A stretch of 64,000 nucleotides of DNA from Barthelona sp. PCE. Lineage: Eukaryota; Metamonada: BaSk clade. Below the pieces are notes generated by a model, which had not been told where the DNA came from, did no database searches, and saw only the letters and a program-made list of their open reading frames with translations. Within the stretch, counting starts at the first letter, position 1. Every line of letters starts with the position of its first letter. The stretch is taken from contig JAUFOR010000008.1 of the NCBI GenBank assembly GCA_040285745.1, positions 186,001 to 250,000 on the forward strand. Reading direction: 5' to 3'. Both the position numbers and the translations under genes were made by a program. This document shows positions 37,503-46,924 of the stretch, one piece after another.

Positions 37503-39549
37503 ATGAAATTATTTGCTGTACTCGCCCTATGCCTCGTGTGCATGGTTGCCGCGACAACTGAGGGTAGAACAGGCTATGCTTCGCTCAACAACGCGAACGA
37601 GCTTGTTTTCTCATGGGACGCCCCTGCTTCCCCTATTGGACACATCTTCTACGAAGACACCCTCCACACCGTTGGTTGGAGAAAGATTCACGTATGCAGT
37701 GCCATAGGTAATTCCTCAACCCAGACGAACTTTGGCTTGAGGAGATATCTGTGATACTTTATCCAGAGTTTTTACTGACATTTAGGTCCACACCTACGAA
37801 GAGACTCCTGCTCTTCTCCAGATGCGTGTTGCTGGTTTCATGGAAGGCTTTGCCCTTTGCACTGGAATCTGGGATCACTACAACAACCTCGAGAAGCTCC
37901 TACACCTCAAGTGGGACTCCCCCACCGATAGCCGTGTCAACAACTGGCTTCCTCAGAACCTCGCTTGGGTTCGCCAAGAGGCTTCCAAGATGAGCGGTAT
38001 CTCTACTTATTGGTATCAAGCTTCCCTTACCCTTGCTCAGTTCGAGGGTATCGTTGAAGGTTACAACGCCGCTGCTGATGACGACAAGAAATTGACTGAG
38101 AAGCAGATCTGGGCCTACATGGCTGCTGGTGATCTTCTTGATCTCCCCAAGGTCAACAAGGAGCCCGAGAAGGTTGACGAGACCCAGTGGGATCACTGTA
38201 CTGGTGGTATCCGTCTGTTTGACGATCTTTCCGATGTTGCTTTCTTCCAAGCCGCTTGGTTCTACTTTGGCGCCATGAACCGTGTTCTCAAGCACTATAA
38301 CATGCAGCTGGGTACCACCGGCCACGTCTCTGCAAACGAGATTGTCTTTTCTTCTTACCCCGGTTTCCTTGTTTCCTTTGATGATTTCTACGTCCTCGAT
38401 AGCAACATGGCTGTCTTTGAGACCACCGTCTCCAACCACAACAAGACCCTCTCCCAGTTCGTTTCCCCTGACGGCCGCGAGACTCTTCTGACCTGGTTCC
38501 GTGTTACCATGTGTAACAGATACGCCGATAACGGTAAGGAATGGACCGATATGTTTGCCCGCTTCAACTCCGGTACCTACAACAACCAGTGGGTCGTTCT
38601 TGACTACAAGAGATTCACCAAGGATAAGACCCCCAAGAAGGATCTCCTTTGGGTTCTCGAGCAGATCCCCGGTTACACCATGGCTGCTGACAAGACCGAC
38701 ACCCTCGTCGAACAGGGTTACTGGCCTTCTTACAACATGCTCAGCTTCCCCGAAATGCAAGAGCTCGCCAACGTTACTGGTATGCTCGAATGGTGTCTTG
38801 CTCACCCTGGTGATGCCAGCGTCGGTTGCTCAGCAAACGCCCCCACCGAAGCAGATGTCCGTGATTACTATGATTACGATAACGGATCCCGTGCCAAGCT
38901 CTTCAGAGACATCATGCCTCTCGTCGATACCCGTGATGACTTTGAGCAGTTCACTCGTATTAACGATATCCTCATCCATCCCGAGCAGCACGGCCGTGCC
39001 AACGCTGGTATCGCTTCTCGTTACGATCTCTCCTTCAGAAAGATTCCTTTTGGCAACCTCGATTCTAAGGTAACAACCGGTCGTCTCGTCTCCAAAATGC
39101 ACATGCGTGCTATCTCCACCCCCACCACTGGTGCCAAGGGCTCCATCAAGCAGCTCAAGGAACACGATCTCCCCGTCTGGAACTTTACTGCTTGGATTGA
39201 AGAGCATCCTGATCAGAAGGAGGCTCAGGTTCAAGGTCTTCCTTCCGTCTATAACTTTGATTGGCAGTGGTTCGGTAACGATGCCATATGTATGGGTATC
39301 ACTGAGAACAAGTGTCTGGCTAACGAGGATTGTGGTTGGTGTGAATCAACCAAGAAGTGTGTCGTTGGTGATCTCATTGGTCCTTTCGCTGACTGTGAGG
39401 AGTACCAGTATGCTTCCAAGAAGACTCTGTACTGGAGTATCGTTATCGGTCTTATTGTATGTCTTCTTATCATTGCCTCTTGCTGGTGTTGTGGTTGTGC
39501 AGAGCGTAAGCGTATGCGCAAAACAGGCATCGAGTACGAGCGTGTGTAG
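37503..39549 (+). CDS. Phospholipase B-like (PLBD) protein with C-terminal anchor, one intron
   Basis: Exons 37503-37691 and 37786-39549 encode 650 residues. A signal peptide (KLFAVLALCLVCMVAATT) leads into the Ntn-hydrolase-like PLBD fold. The putative autocatalytic nucleophile is Cys201 in DHCTGGIRL, corresponding to the C-S-A-L-I site in human PLBD2. Further family blocks: SSYPGFLVSFDDFYVLDSNMAVFETT, RFNSGTYNNQWVVLDYK, LEQIPGYTMAADKTDTL, YWPSYN, ASRYDL and YNFDWQWFG. Unlike animal PLBDs, it ends with a Cys-rich segment, one transmembrane helix (LYWSIVIGLIVCLLIIASCWCC) and a short basic tail. It probably acts in lysosome-like compartments or at the surface as an amidase or lipase. Codon use is richer in C/T third positions than its neighbours, suggesting high expression. 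Confidence 0.92.
37692..37785 (+). other. Spliceosomal intron, 94 nt, in PLBD
   Basis: It starts GTATGC after ATTCAC and ends TTTACTGACATTTAG before GTCCAC. Excision joins GWRKIH to VHTYEETPALLQ in phase 0 and is the only way to link the signal-peptide exon to the main frame. An alternative donor at 37707 (GGTAAT) shifts the frame. Confidence 0.9.
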
Positions 39550-39587
39550 TTCTTCTTAGTTTATTGTCTTAGATTCGTAATAAATGA

Positions 39588-40385
39588 CTAGTTTTTAATA
39601 TGACGCACGATGAAAATCACTCCCAGAATAAAAAGGAGAAATAAGAGATAGAGAAGTAATCGGGGTTTCAATTTCAATACAAAATCCCTTGAAACCCTGT
39701 CTAAAACTGCAGTCTTTAACGCATCTAAGTCACCGCTATTGTCTATAACCTCTGAATTGGCTACTTTGAAGGATAATGGTAATTGGGCATTTAAAAACTC
39801 CTTGACCTGGGAAAGCTCCTTATTTGACCTGTCCAACAGCCGCTGCACCTGTGTCTCCTCGTCACACGCAACGCAGTATACTTTTGCGAAATCGATACTC
39901 CAGTTTGTGCTCACACCAGCCTCATAGAAAAGTGGAATATCCCAAATAACGTGTCTGTGACCCTTCAAGAACAAAACCCAAGAGCGACGGATGAGCTCGC
40001 TGCGTACCAAAGGATGTATTACACTCTCTAGCTGAAACCGCTGCTCTGGGTCTGGAAAAACTTCTGAAAAAAGCTTCGATCTGTTCACCTCTCCTGTCTC
40101 CAGAAGGTAGTCCTCACCAAATGCCTCGGCGATCTTAAGGGCCCCAAGACTGTTTGGCTCATAAAAAGAATGTACAATTGAATCTGAACATAGGACTGGA
40201 ACTTTAAGTTCTTTAAAAATACCTGCCGCTGTGGATTTCCCCGTTGCGATGCCCCCTGTCAACGCGTAAACGTTCATGACATCTGTGATGTAACTTTTGT
40301 GAAAAAATTGTCTCTTTGTGTTGAGATGCAAAGCTAACTCGATGCGATCAGCTGCCTTGTCCGTCTTATTGGCTTCCTCATCCAT
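39588..40385 (-). CDS. COAE: Dephospho-CoA kinase with C-terminal membrane anchor
   Basis: 265 residues, ATG at 40385. Residues 38-230 are a dephospho-CoA kinase: the P-loop GGIATGKST (44-52), then VPVLCSDSIVHSFYEPNS (D-x-D/S-x-I/V), RSKLFSEVFPDPEQRFQLESVIHPLVR (the I/V-H-P-x-V/I-R motif), WDIPLFYEAG (D-x-P-L-L-F-E in the family) and CDEETQVQRLLDRSN. It phosphorylates the 3' hydroxyl of dephospho-CoA, the last step of CoA synthesis. The C terminus adds a hydrophobic helix (LLLYLLFLLFILGVIFIV) and a basic end (RHIKN), as in a tail-anchored protein, possibly ER. The first 35 residues are charged and not part of the fold; an internal ATG (MNVYALTGG) is an alternative start. Confidence 0.88.
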   Translation of the reverse strand: MDEEANKTDKAADRIELALHLNTKRQFFHKSYITDVMNVYALTGGIATGKSTAAGIFKELKVPVLCSDSIVHSFYEPNSLGALKIAEAFGEDYLLETGEVNRSKLFSEVFPDPEQRFQLESVIHPLVRSELIRRSWVLFLKGHRHVIWDIPLFYEAGVSTNWSIDFAKVYCVACDEETQVQRLLDRSNKELSQVKEFLNAQLPLSFKVANSEVIDNSGDLDALKTAVLDRVSRDFVLKLKPRLLLYLLFLLFILGVIFIVRHIKN

Positions 40386-40440
40386 TCGATTCGATTTGGA
40401 AACTTAATGATATGAATAAAAACTGTTTTACAAAATTTTC

Positions 40441-40447
40441 CCTATTC
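40441..40447 (+). promoter_or_regulatory. CCTATTC initiator-like box before TMEM216
   Basis: TTTCCCTATTCTATCC lies 10 nt before the ATG at 40458. Only 72 bp separate this gene from the divergent kinase gene. Confidence 0.45.
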
Positions 40448-40457
40448 TATCCAATAC

Positions 40458-40895
40458 ATGGATTCTTCTAATCTGCAACATGATGTATTGGTGAAATCAA
40501 GCGTACCGCTGGGCTTTTTAACGTTCGTTCACAAGAGCTTTAACATCATATACTTTTTCACATTCCTTGTATGCTATGTCTTTAAGGTGTTAGTGCTCCC
40601 ATACCCTGCATCCAGTCACATCTTCGAGTTCATATTCCTTATCCTATTTTTAATTGTAGAAATGGTAAGGCTTTTCCTTGTGAATTTGGGTAACAGAACA
40701 GAGCAAAGTGGATCAATTCTAAGTAGTATCGTCTTAAGTGTGTTTGCTGCAGCCTTCTGTTTGTATTTCCAACTCTGGCAAACATATGTACTAAGAGTTG
40801 AATTCATAATATCCTTCATTTATCTAATTTTCATCATTTTTGAAGTTCTATTGTGCATAATTATGGCTCTTACGTTCCGCTCTCAACCTATTTAA
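40458..40895 (+). CDS. TMEM216: TMEM216-like ciliary transition-zone membrane protein
   Basis: 145 residues, the same length as human TMEM216, with four transmembrane helices. Conserved blocks match: IIYFFTFLVCYVFKVLVLPYP (human YFLLELFIFLYKGVLLPYP), FLIVEMVRLFLVNLGNRTE (LGIEVIRLFFGTKGN) and LWQTYVLRVEFII (LLQTYVLRLEVIM). TMEM216 belongs to the MKS module at the base of cilia, where it helps gate membrane protein entry, so this gene implies a flagellated organism or life stage. TMEM17 and TMEM80 are related, but the QTYVLR motif and short length favour TMEM216. Confidence 0.85.
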   Translation: MDSSNLQHDVLVKSSVPLGFLTFVHKSFNIIYFFTFLVCYVFKVLVLPYPASSHIFEFIFLILFLIVEMVRLFLVNLGNRTEQSGSILSSIVLSVFAAAFCLYFQLWQTYVLRVEFIISFIYLIFIIFEVLLCIIMALTFRSQPI

Positions 40896-40981
40896 TAAAG
40901 ATGTAGTAACTTTAACACCTCAAAAATGTTTTCCTTTTTTCCTATTTCTTCATTTTATTGTTAAGGCTTTTTGGGATCATC

Positions 40982-43495
40982 ATGACCAAAGATGACCTAA
41001 AAGCACCATTGTTGAACCGAAGTTCACATCAAATGGGTGTTCCACATCATAAGACACGTTCCACTCTAAAAAAGCATTTCACAGAAAACTATGAGTCTCT
41101 CAATCTGGAGCCAACACGCAAGGAGGCCAACAGGACAGCTGATCCAAGGACTCTCAAACGACAGATCAAGCGCAAGCAGTTTAACAAGTGGGTCATTGCC
41201 CTGGCTGTCGGTGTCATCATGGGAGTTTGTGGTAAGACGCTAGACTCCGTTTTGGTGCACTTTGTATCCTTCAGAAGTGATTTAGTGCATTTCTTGATCG
41301 TTTCTCTCAACACACCTTTGCTTGCTTTTTTATTCTACATCAGCATCAATATTCTGTTTGCATTCATATCCGCAGCCATCATACAGTACATATCAGTGGC
41401 TGCTAGTGGCTCTGGGCTGCCCTCACTCCGTGCTTTCTTGAACGGTGTTAATATTCCAGGCATTGTGACTGGGACAACATTCTGGGCCAAACTCACGTCG
41501 TTTCTCTTTGTGGGTGCGTCAGGTATGGTTGCAGGTAGCGCAGGACCAATGGTTCACACAGGGTCTGCCCTTGCAGTGTGGCTCGCACGTATCAGCTTCA
41601 ACGGTAAGAGGGTGTTTCCGGGGTTTGACACCGACGCAGACGTGCAAGAGCTCGTCATGTGGGGGTCATCTGCCGGTATTGCAGCTGCGTACGGTGCTCC
41701 AACTGGTGCCACGCTATTCTCGCTCGACAACCTTAGCATGTTCACCCGCCCCTCGTTGTTGTGGAGAAGCTACTTCTCTGCGATATTCACGGTGCTCACG
41801 TTCGTGCTTGTGGCCACATACATTGGTAACGAAACGGACCCAAGACCGGGGATATTCTCGTTCGGCGTGTTTGACAGCCCTCGATACTCTTTCGTTGATC
41901 TTGTGAATTTTATGATTGTTGGTATCATTGCAGGTATCATCGGTGCCGCTGTAATCCGCGTAGTCAAGATTCTTCTCAACACTCCAAAGTTCCAACCGAA
42001 AACCTCAACCGGGAAGATCTCAAAGGTAATGATTGTTTCAATTTGCTACTCAATCGTCTCCTTCATCATGCCGCTGATGAAAAACGACTGCCTACCAACG
42101 ACAGAAGCCCAGAATCTTGAGCGGTTCCAGTGCGTGTTGAGCGACTACTCGCCGTCCGCCACACTCTTCTTCTCATCCCATTCAACGACATTACAGTACA
42201 TTGTCCACCACGACTCGATGATACCTTCGTCAACACTGATACTGTGGATCATCACAACACTTTGTTTCGCAACAATAACTGGATCAGGCCTCAGCGTTTC
42301 GGGCGGACTGCTTGTCCCATCGATGCTTGTGGGTGCTGGACTCGGGCGCGTGTACGGACAGTACACACACAATTCAGAGCGCACACTTTCGAGTTCAAAA
42401 ATATACGCTTGGGTAGGCGCATCTGCTGTTGCTTCAGGTGTGTTCAGGAGCTCGCTCAGCTTGATTCTCATAATGGTTGAAGCCACGTGGGACACGCGGT
42501 TTGCGCTCCCTATTGCATTCGCTGTGGTTACTTCCCGCGCGGTCTCCGCCAAGTTATCAAAGACACGGGGTCTAAACGATATGGTTATCCTTAACAAAAT
42601 GATACCATTCCTACCTGAAAAGCCAGCATCGAACATGTCCAACCATCAAGCGAAGGACATCATGTCTGCTTACCCAATATCATTCCCCGAACGGGTTTCT
42701 GTTTCCCAGATAAAATCATTCCTTAGTAACTGCTCCCATCACGCGTTCCCCGTCTTTGGCGAGCGCGAGAGCGATAACTACGAGACAGTAAGCGTCACCA
42801 CGGGCAACACTATAAACCCACAGATCTTTTTGGGCTTTGTGATGCGGAACGACCTTTTGTTGGCGCTATCTCTACTGAACTACCTCCCGATCGAGGCGGA
42901 CATAAACAAGGAGATAGCATTTGCACAGCTCGTCCTGCGGACAACAAAGAGCATGCACCCCAACTTCCCAACCATCGACGATATTGTAATCCATCCGAAA
43001 TACAGATCAAGAGACGTCAACGTCGGCCAGCTCGTGAACATTTGCTCGATCAACGTGCCGGAAGACGCTCCCCTGACGCTTGTATTCGATATGTTTCATC
43101 TGCTCAAGCTGCGCCACGTTGCCGTTATTAATCAGTTTAACGAGTGTACTGGTATCATTACAAGGAAGGACCTGCTTGTTTTCGACCCACACACGCCCCA
43201 CTCCAACCCTGTCGCGAAGGGGATGAAGAGGAAAAAGAGAAGAGCACAACACAACACTCGCATAAATTACGTTGGTCCAACGTTCACGCTTCCGCAACAG
43301 GTACAGATGAGCAACCCGCTTTCATCTGTGAAACCCCCGGTTCTAAGTAACACACCTAAGAGCTCGGTCGTTGTTAGTCCGACGGTGCTGCAGCCCCTTG
43401 ATTCAGAAATGAAGAACGAGACGTCAGAAGAGGAGGATCTGGACGTACATCAAAGCGACTCTCCCAATGACGATACAAACTGGTTATTTGCATAG
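40982..43495 (+). CDS. CLC-family chloride channel lacking the exchanger glutamates
   Basis: 837 residues from the ATG at 40982. About a dozen membrane helices; selectivity motifs GSGLP (143-147) and GSAGP (185-189), where the family has G-K/R-E-G-P, so the gating glutamate is Ala187. The later F-S-L-E-E motif, whose second Glu carries protons in exchangers, reads FSLDN (Asp249, Asn250). Both changes point to a passive anion channel or a non-coupled transporter, not a Cl-/H+ antiporter. Two cytosolic CBS domains follow (AKDIMSAYPISF... and VGQLVNICSINVPEDAPLTLVFDMFHLLKLRHVAVINQFNECTGIITRKDLL), then a basic, Ser-rich tail. Probably in the plasma or contractile/endosomal membrane. Confidence 0.92.
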   Translation: MTKDDLKAPLLNRSSHQMGVPHHKTRSTLKKHFTENYESLNLEPTRKEANRTADPRTLKRQIKRKQFNKWVIALAVGVIMGVCGKTLDSVLVHFVSFRSDLVHFLIVSLNTPLLAFLFYISINILFAFISAAIIQYISVAASGSGLPSLRAFLNGVNIPGIVTGTTFWAKLTSFLFVGASGMVAGSAGPMVHTGSALAVWLARISFNGKRVFPGFDTDADVQELVMWGSSAGIAAAYGAPTGATLFSLDNLSMFTRPSLLWRSYFSAIFTVLTFVLVATYIGNETDPRPGIFSFGVFDSPRYSFVDLVNFMIVGIIAGIIGAAVIRVVKILLNTPKFQPKTSTGKISKVMIVSICYSIVSFIMPLMKNDCLPTTEAQNLERFQCVLSDYSPSATLFFSSHSTTLQYIVHHDSMIPSSTLILWIITTLCFATITGSGLSVSGGLLVPSMLVGAGLGRVYGQYTHNSERTLSSSKIYAWVGASAVASGVFRSSLSLILIMVEATWDTRFALPIAFAVVTSRAVSAKLSKTRGLNDMVILNKMIPFLPEKPASNMSNHQAKDIMSAYPISFPERVSVSQIKSFLSNCSHHAFPVFGERESDNYETVSVTTGNTINPQIFLGFVMRNDLLLALSLLNYLPIEADINKEIAFAQLVLRTTKSMHPNFPTIDDIVIHPKYRSRDVNVGQLVNICSINVPEDAPLTLVFDMFHLLKLRHVAVINQFNECTGIITRKDLLVFDPHTPHSNPVAKGMKRKKRRAQHNTRINYVGPTFTLPQQVQMSNPLSSVKPPVLSNTPKSSVVVSPTVLQPLDSEMKNETSEEEDLDVHQSDSPNDDTNWLFA

Positions 43496-43526
43496 CCTAG
43501 AAAAGAAACAGTTAATAAACTAATAT

Positions 43527-44378
43527 TTACAAATCCTTGACATTGTGGAACTCTAAACGTTCAACAGTGGATTTTTCGTCATCATAGTACATGGGGGTAC
43601 AAGTCAATGTGTCCCAAAACATGTACCCTGATACAGAACCACATTCGTGGCGAGAAAACTGTCTGGTCACTGTACAAAACCGTGTAAACTGTCTCTGACT
43701 ATCACAGAACCACAATGCACCGTCTTCTGCACGATAACATGAATTAAACTCGAAGAAATCAACTCCCTCCATTTCTTCCAAATTCATGATAGCTTCCGTC
43801 TTCACTGTACGGTCTTCGTGTGTACATAGCACTAAGCCAGATGTTGTGACAAGAATATCACCCCTGCAGTCATTTATAACCTCGAATGCATGCAATAGTT
43901 CATCACTAGTTAAGAAAACACATGTATAATACATTTCATACTGTGATTCATCCATTTCATGATACATGTTGACCTCTTCGTTTTCATTAACGAAATAAAT
44001 ATTGTGACAATGCGCATTTCCCTTTGGAAAAAATATATTAGCATCGTATAGAGTATCTTTTTTCGTGAATTGTTCAATTGCAAACACCACAGTGCCTGAG
44101 TAGTCCTTTATGTTGCGTATGTATGATCTGCAATTATAGTAAAAGCCATCATACAAAGCCAAAGCACCAAAATATTGACTCTCATGCACCTCAACAAGAC
44201 TATCACCCCGCCATTCGTAATTCTTCACAGCAAACTCCCCATTGACATAAGCAGAAAACACGCTAAAAGAACCACATGAACGTTTCAGCAGCGACAGTTG
44301 CACAATTGGTCCATATGACCCAACTACACGAACACCAAGGTTATCAACTGAGTCTGTATCTTCTACAACTGTAACCAT
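43527..44378 (-). CDS. Unrecognised acidic beta-rich protein, 283 aa
   Basis: ATG at 44378 (the frame continues to a TTG at 44387), with a minus-strand CCTTT box at 44395-44399. No signal peptide or membrane segment. It consists of short strands with many Glu, Asp, Tyr, Phe and Cys (for example LALYDGFYYNCRSYI, DILVTTSGLVLCTHEDRTVK, DGALWFCDSQRQFTRFCTV), suggesting a small propeller. It may be related in style to the 27822-30035 protein. It converges on the CLC gene with 31 nt between stops. Confidence 0.65.
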   Translation of the reverse strand: MVTVVEDTDSVDNLGVRVVGSYGPIVQLSLLKRSCGSFSVFSAYVNGEFAVKNYEWRGDSLVEVHESQYFGALALYDGFYYNCRSYIRNIKDYSGTVVFAIEQFTKKDTLYDANIFFPKGNAHCHNIYFVNENEEVNMYHEMDESQYEMYYTCVFLTSDELLHAFEVINDCRGDILVTTSGLVLCTHEDRTVKTEAIMNLEEMEGVDFFEFNSCYRAEDGALWFCDSQRQFTRFCTVTRQFSRHECGSVSGYMFWDTLTCTPMYYDDEKSTVERLEFHNVKDL

Positions 44379-44394
44379 AAACAACAAGGACCAA

Positions 44395-44399
44395 AAAGG
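44395..44399 (-). promoter_or_regulatory. CCTTT initiator-like box (minus strand)
   Basis: Minus strand TTCCTTTTTGGTCC, 16 nt before the ATG at 44378 and 31 nt after the eIF3b stop (44431) on the same strand. Confidence 0.4.
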
Positions 44400-44430
44400 A
44401 AGAAAAAAAACTCACATCAATTCTACTTTA

Positions 44431-46728
44431 TTACTGGAAATCTTCAAGATCAAGCATATCCTCCTCAATCTCGTCAGGTTTCTCCTCAACGGGCTCCTCA
44501 ATGTCAGATTCCTCTTCTTCTTCTTCTTCTTCGAACAAAAAGGCGTGGGTTTCGCGCAGATCGTCTTCTCTAATCAGACGCTCTTCAACGATCTTGACAA
44601 TCTCGAAAACTTCCTTAACAACAAGATCACTGTCCTTCTGCACGGTCCTAAAGTCCTTAGCGAAGGATTCAAAGTGCTCCCAAGAGCTAACAAACTGACC
44701 ACGGATCTTTTCGAACTCTGCGTCAACCTGTCCACGATCCATCTCAATGAAACGAGAACGGGCAGTCTTCCACATACTGAGAACGTTGTCGTGTCTCTCC
44801 TGCTCGAATATGTGAGCAGGAAGAGGACGCCAGTTCCACCTTTCGATATCTTTAACCTTCTGGGAGAACAGTACCTGGCCATCCAATGAGAATACGGTAA
44901 ACGAGCCTTCGCTGATGGCTGCGTCACGATCAGCAATGCTTGCAATGAACTGTCCACAAGGAGAGATCTTGAGGTTGTTGAAACCTCTGTTCTCGAACTG
45001 ACAGAGCTGCACAATCTCGAGCTCGTTACGAAGAGAAGAGCGATCAACGTTGTGCATATAACCAAATGCGTAGACTTCGCAGTCGTTGAGAGTCTCAGCC
45101 TGCTTGAGGATGAACATCTGGCCAACGGGGTTCCAGACGAGTGCACACTCCTTGCGCTTCTTGAACGTATCAACATGACGGATGGAACAGTTCTGAGCGA
45201 CGGGATTAAGGTCATAGATCTTGATGATGCGCTTGGACACAGAGGACTGAACCTCAGCACCCTGGATGGTTGTATCAACCTTACCGTCGATCTCGATAGA
45301 AAGATGGTCACCGTGGGGCTCGAACGAGAGCTCAAACTTCATATCGTCACCCAACTCAACAATCTCGATCGGGATCTCAGGCTCCTGCATCTTGAGGATC
45401 TCGATTGTAACAGAGCGCTTGGCAGTCTTCTTACGGCCAACCAAACATGAAACAGCAAAGTAACGACCTTGTGGGTGCCACTCAAAGTTGAAATCCTTAG
45501 TTTGGAGGAGGGTCTTGGACTTGATGATGGAGCCTGATGGGATCTCAAACAGAATTAGATGACCTGGCTTGTTGTTGGTAGCGGAAACGAAACCGGCGGC
45601 AACTGGAGTGCCAGTGGCACAAGGGGAGCATGTGAAATGATGCAGGTTGTTGGTTGTGAAGCTTGTTGGGAGCTTACGACCACCCTGATGCAAGTCATAG
45701 AAGAAGACAGAGTCGCCACGATGGAAACAGAAGTAACGGTCGTCTCCTGAAAAGTCCATCTTGAACTTGGGGTGGACACCATCAGGGCTGACAAACTTCA
45801 TGGGAACTGTGGATTTCTTCTGGTTAATGTCCCAGACATTGAGCATGTTAATAGCAAAAGTAGCAGTTCTGTTACCAACCTGACGCTCTTCGATAGACTC
45901 CTTCGAGATAGAGACAATGTAGCTGCCAGAGGGTGAGAACCATACAGCACGGACGCCGGGGTGGTAGAACCTGCTGATGAGTCTGAAATCGGAACAGCCA
46001 AAGACCATAATGTGGTCGCCGCTGTAGCTAAGGATGAAACGACCGTCTGCGCTGAACTCAAAGGGGCGCATCTCGCCTGCAGGGTCGATTCTGGAGGTGA
46101 GAACTGGGAGGTTGTCAGTGTACTTCTTGAACCAAGAGAGAGTCGTCTTACGCTTGTTTTCGCGATCAACTGATGAGTACATAATCTGAGAGCGGAAGTC
46201 TGGGTCGTCAACGTAGTCGAAGGGGTACTCCACAGGCTCAAATTCAGGCATTTCGGGCTCAGTGTACTCTTCACCAATATTGAGGATTTCATCAAGACTC
46301 GACAGAACAAAGGCTGAAACACGGTGTTTCTTATCGAAGGGGAGGTTTTGGACGAGACGGGCACATTCCTTAGCCTTGTCAGCATCAGCGTATTCAACGA
46401 GAGCACAACCAAAAGTGTTATCATCTTCTCCAAAGAGCAAATCAAAGTTTAAGAACTTGCCTAGCTTGTCTTTGAACTTCCTGAGTGCAAAACTCTTAAG
46501 TTTACCAGCCTTTTCGGTGTCAACAATGGGGAAACCATAAATGACAACATGGTTGGAAAGAATAGGCTCATCAGGGAGCAGGGGCTGGCCCAGTTGCTGC
46601 ATAGCAATGTCTTCAATGTCTGCTTCTTCTAAAAATTCAACATCGTAATTCTTAACAAGGAATTCAGCCATTTCTGGTGTTACATCCTCGACTTTGTCTG
46701 GAATGTCTTCAAGCTTCCACTGGTTCAT
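44431..46728 (-). CDS. EIF3B: Translation initiation factor eIF3 subunit b
   Basis: 765 residues, ATG at 46728. Order of domains: an acidic N terminus; an RRM (about 58-140, NHVVIYGFPIVDTEKAGKLK and GCALVEYADADKAKECARLVQ); an eIF3b-type propeller (FEFSADGRFILSYSGDHIMVFG, AVWFSPSGSYIVSISKESIEE, MLNVWDINQKKSTVPMKFVSPDG, KTLLQTKDFNFEWHPQGRYFAVS, LKISPCGQFIASIADRD, TVFSLDGQVLF); then the helical segment WNWRPLPAHIFEQE with a downstream acidic tail (FEEEEEEEESDIEEPVEEKPDEIEEDM). The W-R-P-R-P-x-x-L motif near the end of eIF3b appears here as WNWRPLP. It is a core scaffold subunit of eIF3 on 40S ribosomes. The stop is in CAGTAATAAAG. Confidence 0.92.
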   Translation of the reverse strand: MNQWKLEDIPDKVEDVTPEMAEFLVKNYDVEFLEEADIEDIAMQQLGQPLLPDEPILSNHVVIYGFPIVDTEKAGKLKSFALRKFKDKLGKFLNFDLLFGEDDNTFGCALVEYADADKAKECARLVQNLPFDKKHRVSAFVLSSLDEILNIGEEYTEPEMPEFEPVEYPFDYVDDPDFRSQIMYSSVDRENKRKTTLSWFKKYTDNLPVLTSRIDPAGEMRPFEFSADGRFILSYSGDHIMVFGCSDFRLISRFYHPGVRAVWFSPSGSYIVSISKESIEERQVGNRTATFAINMLNVWDINQKKSTVPMKFVSPDGVHPKFKMDFSGDDRYFCFHRGDSVFFYDLHQGGRKLPTSFTTNNLHHFTCSPCATGTPVAAGFVSATNNKPGHLILFEIPSGSIIKSKTLLQTKDFNFEWHPQGRYFAVSCLVGRKKTAKRSVTIEILKMQEPEIPIEIVELGDDMKFELSFEPHGDHLSIEIDGKVDTTIQGAEVQSSVSKRIIKIYDLNPVAQNCSIRHVDTFKKRKECALVWNPVGQMFILKQAETLNDCEVYAFGYMHNVDRSSLRNELEIVQLCQFENRGFNNLKISPCGQFIASIADRDAAISEGSFTVFSLDGQVLFSQKVKDIERWNWRPLPAHIFEQERHDNVLSMWKTARSRFIEMDRGQVDAEFEKIRGQFVSSWEHFESFAKDFRTVQKDSDLVVKEVFEIVKIVEERLIREDDLRETHAFLFEEEEEEEESDIEEPVEEKPDEIEEDMLDLEDFQ

Positions 46729-46924
46729 GTTTTATAAGTGGAAAAATGCAAAAATGCAAAATATAAAGTGAAAGAACGTGATAGTAAGTAAAAGTCTGAA
46801 TTTTGAAAATATAACAGTCTTTGCTGTTGTAAATCCTTGAATCTTCGAGTATGAGCAGTTGGCTACAGCTTTCATCGCTTCAGAATATTTGTTTTTGCAT
46901 ATTATCGCTCTTTCTTGTATTCAA

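Noticed and set aside
37707-37712. GGTAAT as the PLBD intron donor
   Set aside because: Using it shifts the frame of exon 2. The GTATGC donor 16 nt earlier keeps the frame and matches the PP2A-A donor.
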